Notes under the pieces: generated by a model | What the model saw: the letters and a program-made list of their open reading frames with translations, nothing else | What the model was told of the DNA's origin: nothing | Databases searched by the model: none | Origin: CAZQRP01 sp964596125 | GTDB lineage: Bacteria; Chloroflexota; Dehalococcoidia; GIF9; UBA5629 | Length of the DNA: 64,000 bases | Direction: 5' to 3' | Assembly: GCA_964596125.1 (NCBI GenBank) | Contig: CAZQRP010000017.1 | Coordinates: 1-64,000 of the forward strand | Part shown: one piece after another, positions 35,455-45,273 of the stretch | Numbering within the stretch: position 1 is the first letter of the stretch | Layout of the letters: every line of letters begins with the position of its first letter | Made by a program: the position numbers and the translations under genes

Positions 35455-35562
35455 GTGAGTTAACCAGATAGGCACTTTACCATAATACTAAGATCAGACT
35501 GTTTAATTCATTACGGATCTAATTTAACTATGGAGAACATTCTGTTCTAAGGTTATTTAGTT

Positions 35563-35712
35563 TCATGATGATAGTGAATCCCGGATTAAGACACCACGAA
35601 AAGAAGCCCGGAGAAGATATCTAAGATCAATAACAGGTGTAAACTGACGTCCCTTCCCATAATTGATTATACTAACTACCTCTTCACTTTGAAATATACT
35701 TGTGCGACTCAA
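35563..35712 (-). pseudogene. Protein-like 49-codon frame, possible gene remnant
   Basis: TTG at 35712 opens a frame that reads LSRTSIFQSEEVVSIINYGK and then RQFTPVIDLRYLLRASFRG before a TGA. The amphipathic, balanced composition looks like coding sequence, but there is no ribosome-binding site, and an in-frame stop lies four codons upstream. It may be the tail of a decayed gene. I do not recognise it. Confidence 0.2.
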
Positions 35713-36267
35713 GTGATTGCTCTATACTCCGGGAATGTGGCAGATACTCCGCTGAGTGTAGACTGAGCTTTATTCCTCATTATACTTAGACCTTTCTTAC
35801 TGCTTATTAAAATGATTATTTTTAGCTATTGACGCTGTAAATTAGGGGATGTACTATTCTTTTCATCATTAGTAATATATGATACGGTTGATTGTGACTG
35901 TAAATAGTGTTGACAATCGATATCTAACATCACGGACCTGTTTTAAAATATAATCTGTACCTGGGAAATTTAAAATACCACTAAATAGCCCTCGCCTACT
36001 AGCTAATGTATAGTTAGATAATTTATTACAATTAACGCTGTTAATAGGAAATATGACGGTAGAGGACTATCCAATGCAATCTACTGTAGCAAACAAAGCA
36101 GATATGGGATAAATCGGAAGATATATGACCTTCACAGCAATAGTACCAATGACAGTATAAGAGATAATTCGATATTACAGAGGCAGAATAATGCTATTGG
36201 AAAGATACAGTTATAACTGAGAAATGCTGGAGATACTGTAATTATATCTCATCTATTTGGAGGTGGA

Positions 36268-36279
36268 ATGATGATGTAA
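36268..36279 (+). promoter_or_regulatory. Ribosome-binding site with a three-codon start-stop frame
   Basis: GGAGGTGG at 36259-36266 is followed by ATG-ATG-ATG-TAA. It is 52 bases before the dctP ATG of system 3, which has its own GGAGGTGA. Ribosomes could load here and stall or re-initiate. It parallels the leader frames before the other two dctP genes. Confidence 0.3.
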
Positions 36280-36330
36280 GTTATAAAAAAATATCTTCAC
36301 TTTTATACTATACTAATTGGAGGTGATTTT

Positions 36331-37332
36331 ATGAAGCGTAATATATTAATAGTCTTATTAGTAGCAGTGCTAATAGTACCACTTATTATACATGGTGCGT
36401 GTGCCACTACCGCACCCGGCGAGGCGGTCAAGTTGAGATTTGTCTCATTTCTTCCGAATACTCCGCCAAATAATATCCCGGATATGTATTTTATCAACAA
36501 GGTCAATGAGAAGGCTAAGGGTAAACTCATCGTAGAGCATATTGGCGGGCCGGAAGCTATTGCTCCTCCTGATGCTCCTGTATCAGTTAGAAATGGCACA
36601 ATTGAAATGGCTCGCTGTCTCTACACTCTTGTGGACTCTATGGCTCCCGGAGTCGAGTGTCTCTCTCATAATGAGATCAGTTACGCAGAGGTACGGAAGA
36701 AAGCTGGTGATTATATCCAGAGTCTATTCAACAAGTCTGGCCTTTACTGGCTAGGGTATGCAGCCCCGGTACCGATTCAGGCATTTTTATATCTCAATGC
36801 CAATAAGCGTATTGGTAAACCCGAGGACTTTGCCGGCATGAAGATATCAACTCCAGGGCCATCTCCAATACCCTTCTTTAAGGCATTAGGCGCTACTCCT
36901 GTTGTGATTCCGTTACACGAAGTTTTCACTGCGGTAGAGCGGGGAGTAGTCGATGGTTTTTTACTATCGCTGGAATCAGTACCTGGTTTTGGGCTTCACG
37001 AAGTGACCAAGTATTGTATTGATCATCCCTACACCAGTTGCCCGGATGCGATAATAGTAAATCCAGATAAATGGAATGCCCTTCCGAAAGACCTACAAAA
37101 AATATTGACAGAGTCTGCGATTGAGCATGAAAATGAATTTCCCGATGTATATCTTAAAGAAATGGCTAATCCAGGAAGACAGAAAATGCTAGACGCAGGT
37201 ATGGAATTCCTCAAGTTCTCAGACGCTGATGCCAAAAGGTTCCATGATATGTACAAAGAAGCGTCATGGTCAGCTATGATTGGGAAGAATCCGGAGATCG
37301 CTACCAAATTAAAGGGGTTGATTGCACAATAA
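36331..37332 (+). CDS. dctP: TRAP substrate-binding protein, system 3
   Basis: A 333-residue DctP protein. The N-terminal KRN plus a hydrophobic run to HGAC is a signal peptide. A lipid anchor on that Cys is possible, although the box is not canonical and the Pro/Thr linker of the other two is missing. GKLIVEHIGGPEA, FAGMKISTPGPSPIPFFKALGATPVVIP and EVFTAVERGVVDG are family segments. Ser or Thr stands where most relatives have the clamping Arg (KISTPG). The strong GGAGGTGATTTT site fixes the start. It heads the operon dctP-dctQ-dctM and probably the CoA-transferases. Confidence 0.9.
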   Translation: MKRNILIVLLVAVLIVPLIIHGACATTAPGEAVKLRFVSFLPNTPPNNIPDMYFINKVNEKAKGKLIVEHIGGPEAIAPPDAPVSVRNGTIEMARCLYTLVDSMAPGVECLSHNEISYAEVRKKAGDYIQSLFNKSGLYWLGYAAPVPIQAFLYLNANKRIGKPEDFAGMKISTPGPSPIPFFKALGATPVVIPLHEVFTAVERGVVDGFLLSLESVPGFGLHEVTKYCIDHPYTSCPDAIIVNPDKWNALPKDLQKILTESAIEHENEFPDVYLKEMANPGRQKMLDAGMEFLKFSDADAKRFHDMYKEASWSAMIGKNPEIATKLKGLIAQ

Positions 37333-37377
37333 GCCAGTTATTTCTTGCTTTGACCACTTGGGAGGATAGACTAGACT

Positions 37378-37884
37378 GTGAATGCAGTAAAGAAAGTAAG
37401 TCATTTTTTTGATAAATTGAATGACATATCGGGAGGCATTACAGCAACGCTCCTTGTCCTGGTAGCTCTAGCCATTTCCGTGGATGTTCTATTGAGATAT
37501 ATATTGGGGATAACCTTCAGTGGTCTTTTCGAAATCTCCGAATTCAGCCTGCTATGGATTGCCTTTCTTGGTGCTGCCTGGCTATTACAGAAAGATGGGC
37601 ATATAAACATGGACCTGATACTCACCCATGTGAAACCGAAGGCCAGAGCTATGACTAATATCATTACTTATGGTGTTAGCACAATTCTATTTGGGATGCT
37701 TACCGGGTATGGTATCATGGTTACCTGGCAGGATTACCAGACCAATTTCATCATGGGGACAGTTCTGGCACCTCCCAAATGGCCTATCGAACTTATTATT
37801 CCTATAGGCAGCTTTTTGCTCTTCATACAATTGCTGAACAAGACCTATGCCCACGTGCTTAACTGGAAAGCATTAGGGAGATAG
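37378..37884 (+). CDS. dctQ: TRAP transporter small permease, system 3
   Basis: A 168-residue DctQ with four membrane helices and VLLRYILGITFSGLFEISEF after the first, as in the family. The start is GTG, 12 bases after GGGAGG. It lies 45 bases after dctP and 49 before dctM. It is more distant from systems 1 and 2 than those are from each other. Confidence 0.88.
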   Translation: MNAVKKVSHFFDKLNDISGGITATLLVLVALAISVDVLLRYILGITFSGLFEISEFSLLWIAFLGAAWLLQKDGHINMDLILTHVKPKARAMTNIITYGVSTILFGMLTGYGIMVTWQDYQTNFIMGTVLAPPKWPIELIIPIGSFLLFIQLLNKTYAHVLNWKALGR

Positions 37885-37933
37885 AAAAGCAGATTTGGAA
37901 TAGCAAATCAGTCTAAATTCTGGTATAAACATT

Positions 37934-39247
37934 ATGGATTGGCCACTCGCGCTTTTGCTGATACTGGGCAGCCTTGTGGTGTTAATGCTATCTGGCATGC
38001 CCATAGCTTTTGCTTTCATGCTCACATGTGCCATGGGAGCGGTGGTGTTCTGGGGCGGAATGGAAGGGCTGAAGGCTCTTGTTGTAAATTTATTTAGTGG
38101 AGTGGCCACATTTAACCTCCTGCCGCTGCCACTGTTTATTCTCATGGGCACAATAATATTCGATTCGGGTGTTGGCATCTTGATGGTAGATGCCGTAAAT
38201 AAATGCCTGGGTCGTCTGCCCGGCAGGTTGAGTCTGGTTGCAGTGGGTGCCGGGACTTTACTGGCAACCCTGACCGGCGTCAGCGTGGGCAGTATTGCCA
38301 TCTTAGGTAAGGGATTGGTGCCGGAGATGGAGAAGCGAGGTTATCAGAAACCCATGACATTAGGCCCTATTGTCGGTGGCGGCCAACTCGCCACTATGAT
38401 CCCTCCCAGTGCCCTGGCTGTATTTTTGGGTGCGATAGGCCAGATCTCCATAGGTGAACTGTTAATAGCCATCATTGTACCTGGACTGCTGATGGCTTCT
38501 CTTTTTGGTGCCTATATTATCCTCAGATGCATGATACAGCCCTCGCTTGCTCCTTCTTATGATGTAAGCCGGGTACCGCTATCGGAGAAGTTTCAAGCTA
38601 CAGTCCGTCACGTACTTCCGATAGGAATAATCATCTTTGCTGTTATTGGTGTCATTCTGATAGGTGTTGCCACTCCGTCTGAGGCGGCTGCTCTTGGAGT
38701 TGTCGCTTGCTACATTCTGGCGGCGATTCATAGGAAGCTGAATTGGCAGGTGGTAAAAAAATCTGCTCTGGGAGCAGTAGAGACGTCAATCATGATACTT
38801 ATGATCGCCGCCCCGGCGTTTACCTTTAGTAGAATGCTGGCATTTACTGGCGCTATGAGCGGCTTGATAAAGTTTGCTTCAACCCTGCCGGTATCTCCAA
38901 TGGCACTGATCATAGCCATGCAGCTTGTTGTGGTGTTTATGGGTATGTTCATGGGGCCGTTTAGCATAATTATGCTCACGCTACCGATGTACATACCCAT
39001 CGTTAATGCATTGGGTTTTGATCTGGTGTGGTTTGGAGTGATAATGCTGATAAACGTGCAGATGGGACTGATGACACCACCCTTCGGCGGTGACTGCTAT
39101 GTAATGAAAAGTGTTGTTGGAGCAGGAGTGACAGTAACAGATGTCTTCAGGTCTGCCACGCCTTTTATACTATTGACTATTCTGGCCATGGCAATTATTA
39201 TAGTTTTTCCACAGGTAGCGCTCTGGCTACCCAGTGTAATGGCTTAA
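37934..39247 (+). CDS. dctM: TRAP transporter large permease, system 3
   Basis: A 437-residue DctM with about 12 helices. GVSVGSIAILGKGLVPEM, GGGQLATMIPPSALAVFLG and ATPSEAAALGVVACY replace the corresponding motifs of systems 1 and 2, so substrate and ancestry differ. The downstream CoA-transferase is 71 bases away on the same strand. Import and CoA activation of the substrate are therefore likely co-transcribed. Confidence 0.92.
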   Translation: MDWPLALLLILGSLVVLMLSGMPIAFAFMLTCAMGAVVFWGGMEGLKALVVNLFSGVATFNLLPLPLFILMGTIIFDSGVGILMVDAVNKCLGRLPGRLSLVAVGAGTLLATLTGVSVGSIAILGKGLVPEMEKRGYQKPMTLGPIVGGGQLATMIPPSALAVFLGAIGQISIGELLIAIIVPGLLMASLFGAYIILRCMIQPSLAPSYDVSRVPLSEKFQATVRHVLPIGIIIFAVIGVILIGVATPSEAAALGVVACYILAAIHRKLNWQVVKKSALGAVETSIMILMIAAPAFTFSRMLAFTGAMSGLIKFASTLPVSPMALIIAMQLVVVFMGMFMGPFSIIMLTLPMYIPIVNALGFDLVWFGVIMLINVQMGLMTPPFGGDCYVMKSVVGAGVTVTDVFRSATPFILLTILAMAIIIVFPQVALWLPSVMA

Positions 39248-39318
39248 ATACATGGTAAACGCCAGGGGAATAAATGAATAATCACGGAAAACATTATTGA
39301 AGGGAAATTGAGAAAATT

Positions 39319-40521
39319 ATGGCTGAATCTAATGTGGCATTAGGTGGAATTAAAGTCCTAGACCTGACAAATGATAGAGGACTATATGCTGGCAAGTTGC
39401 TTGCCGACCTCGGTGCGGATGTAATAAAAATAGAGGAGCCAGATGGCAGTAAGGCTAGGCATATAGGCCCATATAAGGATGATGCTCCCATTCTCGAAAA
39501 CAGTCTTTACTTCATAAATTATAATACCAATAAGAGAGGTATTACTTTAAATATACGGAGCTCAGCCGGGCAGGATATTTTTAAACAGCTCGTCAGACAT
39601 AGTGACGTTGTGATCGAAGATTTCGAACCAGGTGTAATGAAATCTTTAGGTCTAGATTATCCGGTGCTTCAAGAGCTAAACCACCGTATCATACTGGCAT
39701 CTGTGACTGGTTTTGGTCATGATGGGCCTTATAGCGCATACAAGGCTCCGGATATTGTCAACTTCGCAATGGGTGGTCTAATGTATATAAGTGGCAGTCC
39801 AGAGGACCCACCGGTTGTAGCTCCATGTGAGCAGGCGTATCATAGCGCCTCTATTATTGCGGCGTCCGGCATTCTAGCTGCGTTGTTTCACCGCCTCAGC
39901 ACAGGCAGGGGGCAGATAGTAGAAGTATCGGCCCATGAAGTTATGGCAGCCTTCAATGAGGAATTGATCCTGAGGTACAGTATTGGTTTTGAGCTCAAAG
40001 GGCGTTATGGCAGTCAGCATACCGTGGCCCCAGCACGTATTTATCCATGTAAAGACGGATACGTTCATATAATTGCCCTCGAAGCAAGTCAATGGGGTAA
40101 CCTTCTAGATGTGTTAGGGAAACCCGAAATACTGATGGATAAAGCCTGGTATGACCCTTTCTTTCGCCGCATAAACGTTGATGTTATTGATCCTATCGTT
40201 TCCGAATTCACTATGAAGCATACGAAGAGTGAAATTACTGAACTATGTCAGGAGAGGCATGTACCCTGTACACCGGTCAATACGCCAGAGGATTTCCCTA
40301 ACGATCGTCATATTAAGGAAAGGCGCTTTATTACTGAAATAGAACACCCTGCAATCGGCCGACACCGCTATTTAAGCTCTCACTACAAGCTCAGTGAAAC
40401 GCCGGGTAGTATTGAACGGCCCTCTCCATTACTTGGTCAGCACAATAAAGAGGTCTATCGAAATGAACTTGGATACTCGGATGAGGATCTCGAAAGGTTA
40501 AAATCGGAGGGTGTCATTTAA
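39319..40521 (+). CDS. Class III (CaiB/BaiF) CoA-transferase, catalytic subunit, cassette 2
   Basis: A 400-residue paralogue of the protein at 16794, similar from end to end (GIKVLDLTNDRGLYAGKLLADLGADVIKIE). It keeps the Asp of KAPDIVNFAMGGLMYISG near residue 140. The C-terminal LGYSDEDLERLKSEGVI matches the cassette 1 ending. It is placed directly behind TRAP system 3 and 44 bases before its companion, which suggests that the imported acid is its acceptor. Confidence 0.87.
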   Translation: MAESNVALGGIKVLDLTNDRGLYAGKLLADLGADVIKIEEPDGSKARHIGPYKDDAPILENSLYFINYNTNKRGITLNIRSSAGQDIFKQLVRHSDVVIEDFEPGVMKSLGLDYPVLQELNHRIILASVTGFGHDGPYSAYKAPDIVNFAMGGLMYISGSPEDPPVVAPCEQAYHSASIIAASGILAALFHRLSTGRGQIVEVSAHEVMAAFNEELILRYSIGFELKGRYGSQHTVAPARIYPCKDGYVHIIALEASQWGNLLDVLGKPEILMDKAWYDPFFRRINVDVIDPIVSEFTMKHTKSEITELCQERHVPCTPVNTPEDFPNDRHIKERRFITEIEHPAIGRHRYLSSHYKLSETPGSIERPSPLLGQHNKEVYRNELGYSDEDLERLKSEGVI

Positions 40522-40565
40522 ATTAGGTAACAGTATCATTTCAAAAGGAGGAGTAAAACAAACAA

Positions 40566-41831
40566 ATGAAACTTCCGCTACAGGGAATTAGAGTCCTTGA
40601 TCTCACCGACTACATTATTGGACCGTTTGTAACCTCTCTGCTGGGAAGCTGGGGGGCCGAGGTTATTAGGATGGAATCAAGAATGCGCCTTGGATTTAGA
40701 AGAATAGGGCCATGGGGTCCAAAAGGAAATGCCCCTATTCCGCAAGGTCCTGAATCGGCGATAGATTATTCTAAAGTGGACTTAGGACTCCTGCTAAGCC
40801 CTATGTATGCACAGTTTAATTCCAACAAACTCAGCATAACCTTGAACCTGTCTACGTCAGGGGGCAGGGATGTATTCAAGAAACTTGTTAAAATCAGTGA
40901 TGTTGTGGTTGAAAACTTGAGATTTGGAATCGTGAATGACTGGGGACTTGATTATCCCCACCTTAAAACAGTAAAGGACGATATTATATTCGCTAGTCTG
41001 CGATCAATGGGAAGCGGTCCTTATGAAGAGTGGGCTACATGGGGAATGAATTTACTGTCTTTTTCCGGTTTTGCTTATGGATGGGGTCACCCTTATACTC
41101 CGGTGACTGATAGGGTTGGCTGTCGATATCATGGCGACTACACCTCAGGCGGTGATGGTGTTGCCGCCATCTTAGCTGCTCTTTTTTATCGGGCACAGAC
41201 CGGTAAAGGTCAACATATCGAGCTGTCTCAATTAGAAGCAACTGCATCATTGCTCGGCACAACATATCTCGACTATTTTGTAAATGATCGAGTCTCGTCA
41301 CCGATAGGAAATCGTCATTTACAATTTGCCCCCTATAATTGCTACCGGTGCCGTGGGGATGATAGCTGGTGTGTTATTGCTGTTTCAAGTGAGGAAGAAT
41401 GGGAGCATTTCTGTCAAGCTCTTGAATATACATCGTGGACAAGGGATTCTAAATTCAAAGATATGCAAAGCAGGTTGGAAAATGTAGAGGAGCTTGACCA
41501 GAATATTGAGCGCTGGACCATACAGTATACACCACACCAGGTCATGGGAATTATGCAGCATTTCGGTGTAGCTGCGGGCGCCGTTCAAAATAGCGAGGAT
41601 ATTTATCAGGATATACAGTTAAGAGAGAGAGGTTTTGTTATCAATAGGAAAATACCACGGTTAGGCAGCGTGGCCATGGCCGGAATACCTGTAAGGCTCT
41701 CCGAAATATCTTCAGCACCTTCAAAACCGGCCCCGTTTTTGGGAGAACACAATGATTATGTTTTCCAGCAGCTTCTGGGACTAAGCCGTAAGGAAATTGC
41801 AGCATTGGAAGAGCAACAGGTGATTTATTGA
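40566..41831 (+). CDS. Class III (CaiB/BaiF) CoA-transferase, subunit lacking the catalytic aspartate, cassette 2
   Basis: A 421-residue paralogue of the protein at 15502. GIRVLDLTDYIIGPFVTSLLG opens it, and QFAPYNCYRCRGDDSWCVIA is shared almost word for word with the cassette 1 copy. The site of the family Asp reads ATWGMNLLSFSG, so as in cassette 1 the Asp seems missing. A heteromer with the product of 39319 is likely. AAAGGAGGAG precedes the start. Confidence 0.85.
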   Translation: MKLPLQGIRVLDLTDYIIGPFVTSLLGSWGAEVIRMESRMRLGFRRIGPWGPKGNAPIPQGPESAIDYSKVDLGLLLSPMYAQFNSNKLSITLNLSTSGGRDVFKKLVKISDVVVENLRFGIVNDWGLDYPHLKTVKDDIIFASLRSMGSGPYEEWATWGMNLLSFSGFAYGWGHPYTPVTDRVGCRYHGDYTSGGDGVAAILAALFYRAQTGKGQHIELSQLEATASLLGTTYLDYFVNDRVSSPIGNRHLQFAPYNCYRCRGDDSWCVIAVSSEEEWEHFCQALEYTSWTRDSKFKDMQSRLENVEELDQNIERWTIQYTPHQVMGIMQHFGVAAGAVQNSEDIYQDIQLRERGFVINRKIPRLGSVAMAGIPVRLSEISSAPSKPAPFLGEHNDYVFQQLLGLSRKEIAALEEQQVIY

Positions 41832-42032
41832 AGCTGGGATCATTGCCTGTGGATAATTTTTGTTAGTATCGTGGGGAAGCGGCGCTCGGGTCGTATTAAT
41901 GAGATGACTATTACAGCCGCACTTTGTTATGTAAATGTGAAGGGCAAACGAAGTGACTTTGTGAGCACATCCAGGGGTAAGAGAGAGATATCTGTTACCT
42001 GGTCAAAAATCAAGGAAAGAGAGGGATCCAAA

Positions 42033-43889
42033 ATGGGGAAGAAGACTGAATTATATGGTTGTATTGGTAAGGCACTTAGGGTGAATTTGACTGATGGTAC
42101 CTTTATCGTGGAAACACTTGGCGAAGACGTACTGCGCAAGTATGTTGGCGGGACCGGCATCGGTGCAATGTTTCTCTATCAAGGTGTGCCTCAAGGTGTC
42201 GAATGGTCGGCCTCGGGGAACCAGATTATTTTTGCTTCTGGACCGCTTGGCGGTACTACTGCGCCTGGCTCAGGTACATTTTCAGTAGTGACCAAGGGGG
42301 CCATCACTAGTGGTGCTACGTCGAGTCAAGCCAATGGCTTTCTCGGGGCTTACATGAAGCGGTCCGGTTTTGACGCTGTTGTTATAGAAGGTGCTTCTAA
42401 AAACTGGGTGTACCTGTATATCCATGATGGAAAGGCTGAGTTAATCAAAGCCGATCATCTGGTAGGCAAAGATACCTGGAAAACAGAAGATGCCATAAAA
42501 AGCGAGATTGATGTACCAGAAAGTGGTGCGAGTGTATTTGGTATCGGCCCAGCGGGTGAGAACCTGGTAAGATTCGCGGCGATTGTCGGCGATAGAGGCC
42601 ATGTGGCATCCCATAACGGAGTCGGTGCTGTAATGGGCTCCAAGAAATTGAAGGCAATTGTTGCAGGGCGGGGAAAGAAAGCCATAAAAATGAAGAACAA
42701 AGAAATGGCTTCAGGAGTGAATAAAGAGATCATAAAGGTTGCCAAATCAGTACCTCCTTTTATCTATGATTGGGGAACATCTGTACTCTATGATATGCTA
42801 ATGGCAAGTAACGAGCTTCCGATCAAGAATCTCACTACCGCAGAATTTCCTGAGTACGTTAAATTTATTGGCCAAAATTACCGTCCTCATCTTGAATTGA
42901 AGCGCTCTCCATGCTGGTCATGTCAAGCTCGTCATTGTCACATTGTGAAAGTCCTGGAGGGACCTTATGCCGGTTATATAGGTGAGGAACCGGAGTATGA
43001 AGCATTTGCTGCCTGGGGATCGCTTATCGGTCAGACCGATGTTGGCGCAGCCATAATGTTGAGTAATGAAACCGACAGGTTAGGCTTAGATGCTAATGAA
43101 GCTGGTTGGCTCACTGCCATGCTTATGGAATGCTACGAGAAGGGTATTATTAATAAAAACGATGCCGACGGACTTGAACTGACCTGGGGTAATGCTGAAG
43201 CTGTGCGGTCCTTGCTGCATAAGATTGCTTATCGCCAGGGTTTCGGTAACACGCTTGCTGAAGGTATAATGCGAGCATCGGAGGCTATTGGGGGTGAAGC
43301 TCCTAATATTGGAGTATTTGTTAAGAAAGGTAATTCTCCGCGGGGACATGATCACCGTGCCGGTTGGGTTGAGCTCTTTGACACAGCTACCTCCAATGTT
43401 GGTACTCTTGAATCGGGTGGGGTGATGGTAGCTGATCCGTTATCACCACAGGAAGTATCAATGGGAGTTGCCAAGTGTAAAGGGACCCGTTTTTTTAAGG
43501 ACTCGCTTGGAGTATGCATTCTTTCCACCGGCGGTTATTTTTCCATGCCTAATGACGACCCGGGTTTGGGAGGTCTTGTCGCTCTCTTGAATGCTGTCAC
43601 CGGGTGGGACTTTAGTCCCGAGGAGGCTATGAAAGCAGGATTGAGGGCAGCTAATACACTGAGGATGTTTAACTTAAGGCATGGGATTACCCCAGAATTA
43701 GAACTTCCATCGACGAGATATGGTTCAGCACCTGCGGAAGGGAGAGCAAAGGGAAAGACCATTATGCCCTACTGGAATGAGATGCTGGATACTTTCTATC
43801 AGCAGATGGGTTGGGACAGAAATACCGGTAAACCGCTTCCGGATACACTGAGGTCGCTGGGACTGGGGCATTTGGTCGCAGATCTTTGA
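42033..43889 (+). CDS. Aldehyde ferredoxin oxidoreductase (tungsten/molybdenum AOR family)
   Basis: A 618-residue AOR that would oxidise an aldehyde to the acid and reduce ferredoxin. The pterin-binding N domain has GKALRVNLTDG and YVGGTGIGAMFL. Iron-sulfur cysteines are at about 294, 297 and 302 (CWSCQARHC) and 495 (DSLGVC). The first spacing is C-x2-C-x4-C rather than the usual C-x2-C-x3-C. The frame is open to 41871, but GAGAGGGA before the ATG at 42033 and the family length fix the start. It follows the CoA-transferases by 201 bases and has no counterpart in cassette 1. Confidence 0.88.
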   Translation: MGKKTELYGCIGKALRVNLTDGTFIVETLGEDVLRKYVGGTGIGAMFLYQGVPQGVEWSASGNQIIFASGPLGGTTAPGSGTFSVVTKGAITSGATSSQANGFLGAYMKRSGFDAVVIEGASKNWVYLYIHDGKAELIKADHLVGKDTWKTEDAIKSEIDVPESGASVFGIGPAGENLVRFAAIVGDRGHVASHNGVGAVMGSKKLKAIVAGRGKKAIKMKNKEMASGVNKEIIKVAKSVPPFIYDWGTSVLYDMLMASNELPIKNLTTAEFPEYVKFIGQNYRPHLELKRSPCWSCQARHCHIVKVLEGPYAGYIGEEPEYEAFAAWGSLIGQTDVGAAIMLSNETDRLGLDANEAGWLTAMLMECYEKGIINKNDADGLELTWGNAEAVRSLLHKIAYRQGFGNTLAEGIMRASEAIGGEAPNIGVFVKKGNSPRGHDHRAGWVELFDTATSNVGTLESGGVMVADPLSPQEVSMGVAKCKGTRFFKDSLGVCILSTGGYFSMPNDDPGLGGLVALLNAVTGWDFSPEEAMKAGLRAANTLRMFNLRHGITPELELPSTRYGSAPAEGRAKGKTIMPYWNEMLDTFYQQMGWDRNTGKPLPDTLRSLGLGHLVADL

Positions 43890-43963
43890 CCGGATAATTT
43901 AAGCCGAAAAATACTTTAGAGATAGCTATAACTTAATATATAGGGAAAGCATAAAAGTATAAG

Positions 43964-43981
43964 ACCAGTTTATACACTGGT
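43964..43981. terminator. Weak hairpin between convergent operons
   Basis: ACCAGT and ACTGGT form a 6-bp stem around six bases, in the 174-base gap where the AOR and the dehydrogenase genes converge. A longer-range pair AAGACCA (43961) with TGGTCTTTTT (about 44013) is also possible and ends in T's. Either could end transcription from the left. Confidence 0.35.
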
Positions 43982-44063
43982 TGTTGTGCTCCGATAATCT
44001 GTTTATATTTGTTGGTCTTTTTAAAGCTTCGGTTTTTATAATTTTATTTTTCGGTAGAGGGCT

Positions 44064-45197
44064 TTATAAGCCTAGCTCTTGTGCTATTATTTCTCGATGA
44101 TAGTCGGCATCACCAAAAGCAATTTCGGCAGCTTTCGCACGCCTGACGTATAGTTCGACATCCATGTCCCTGGTAAAGGCAATTGTGCCATGGATCTGAT
44201 GACCCAGGGCAGTAATACGGTGATAAGCTTCACTGGCCCAGGCCTTGGCTATGGCAACCTGCTTTGAGCTGGGAAGTCCCTCATCCAGCAGCCATGCTGA
44301 TTTATAGGTATTGAACTTTGATCCATCGATATCTGTTACCATCTCTGCACAATAATGCTGGATAACTTGAAAGCTACCGATAGGACGGCCAAACTGTATC
44401 CTCTCTTTGGCATAGCTAACTGTCATTTCCAAGACCTGCTCGGCTCCGCCTACTATCTCAGCACATTTCGCTACAGCGGCCCGCTGCAGCGTTCTCTGTA
44501 TTCCCTCCCATGCATGGCCTTCTTCACCGACCATATTTTCAGCTGGCACCGGTACATTGTCAAAGACGACCTCAAACTGCTTGTCGCAAGCCATTGTCTT
44601 GAGCGTTGTGCAGGTAATACCAGGGCTTTTGGAATCGATGAGGAAAAGGGTGATTTTGCTCTCTTGTGTACTTGCTTCACTACTTCCAGTGGCAACCAGC
44701 AGGTAATCGGCAATATGGGCATCGGAAACAAAGAGTTTGGTACCATTAATCACATATCCATCACCAGTACGGGTAGCCTTACAGGCGATATTTTCAGGCG
44801 CATAGCTATCGGAGGGTTCAGTTAATGCCAGAGTGCAAATCAAGTCTCCCTTGGTTATGCCAGGCAAGAACTTTTCCTTTTGTTCTTCGCTACCTATATC
44901 CAGGATAGTTAAGCCGCTCAGAACAACTGTCGGTATGAAGGGGGATGGTAAGCAGGCTCGTCCCATTTCCTCAAGCAGAATAATCAGGTCAGAAAAGCTT
45001 CCTTCGCTTCCACCATACTTTTCGGGAAATGGCAATGCCATCCAACCTAGCTCCGCCATCTCCTTCCACAGCTCAGGTGAATACCCCGTTTGATCTTCTT
45101 CCATTTCACGGACAAACTGCTTGGAGCACTCCTTGGTAAGAAAATCACGGGCCATTTTCTTGAGCATCTCCTGCATTTCAGAAAGAGCAAAATCCAT
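44064..45197 (-). CDS. Acyl-CoA dehydrogenase-like subunit, type 1, cassette 2
   Basis: A 377-residue paralogue of the protein at 18014 with the same start (MDFALSEMQEMLKKMARDF) and the same C-terminus (KAAEIAFGDADYHREIIAQEL), again without GTSEIQ. YAKERIQFGRPIGSFQVIQHY marks the C-terminal helical domain. It is the last gene of the - strand block, 76 bases after the type 2 dehydrogenase with which it should form a heteromer. Confidence 0.87.
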   Translation of the reverse strand: MDFALSEMQEMLKKMARDFLTKECSKQFVREMEEDQTGYSPELWKEMAELGWMALPFPEKYGGSEGSFSDLIILLEEMGRACLPSPFIPTVVLSGLTILDIGSEEQKEKFLPGITKGDLICTLALTEPSDSYAPENIACKATRTGDGYVINGTKLFVSDAHIADYLLVATGSSEASTQESKITLFLIDSKSPGITCTTLKTMACDKQFEVVFDNVPVPAENMVGEEGHAWEGIQRTLQRAAVAKCAEIVGGAEQVLEMTVSYAKERIQFGRPIGSFQVIQHYCAEMVTDIDGSKFNTYKSAWLLDEGLPSSKQVAIAKAWASEAYHRITALGHQIHGTIAFTRDMDVELYVRRAKAAEIAFGDADYHREIIAQELGL

Positions 45198-45273
45198 TAA
45201 CTTTTCTCCTATATATTTAAGCTAATTAATTTAGGTATTCAATGCTATGTTATTCATTAATCGGAGCGAAGTG

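Larger units (their letters stand above)
35343..36330. other. 988-base gene-poor region upstream of TRAP system 3
   Basis: The region is AT-rich and has no convincing gene. It holds a 22-bp palindrome at 35433, a protein-like - strand frame at 35563-35712, and a ribosome-binding site with a three-codon frame at 36268. The promoter for the TRAP operon must be near its right end. It may be a decayed locus. Confidence 0.4.
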
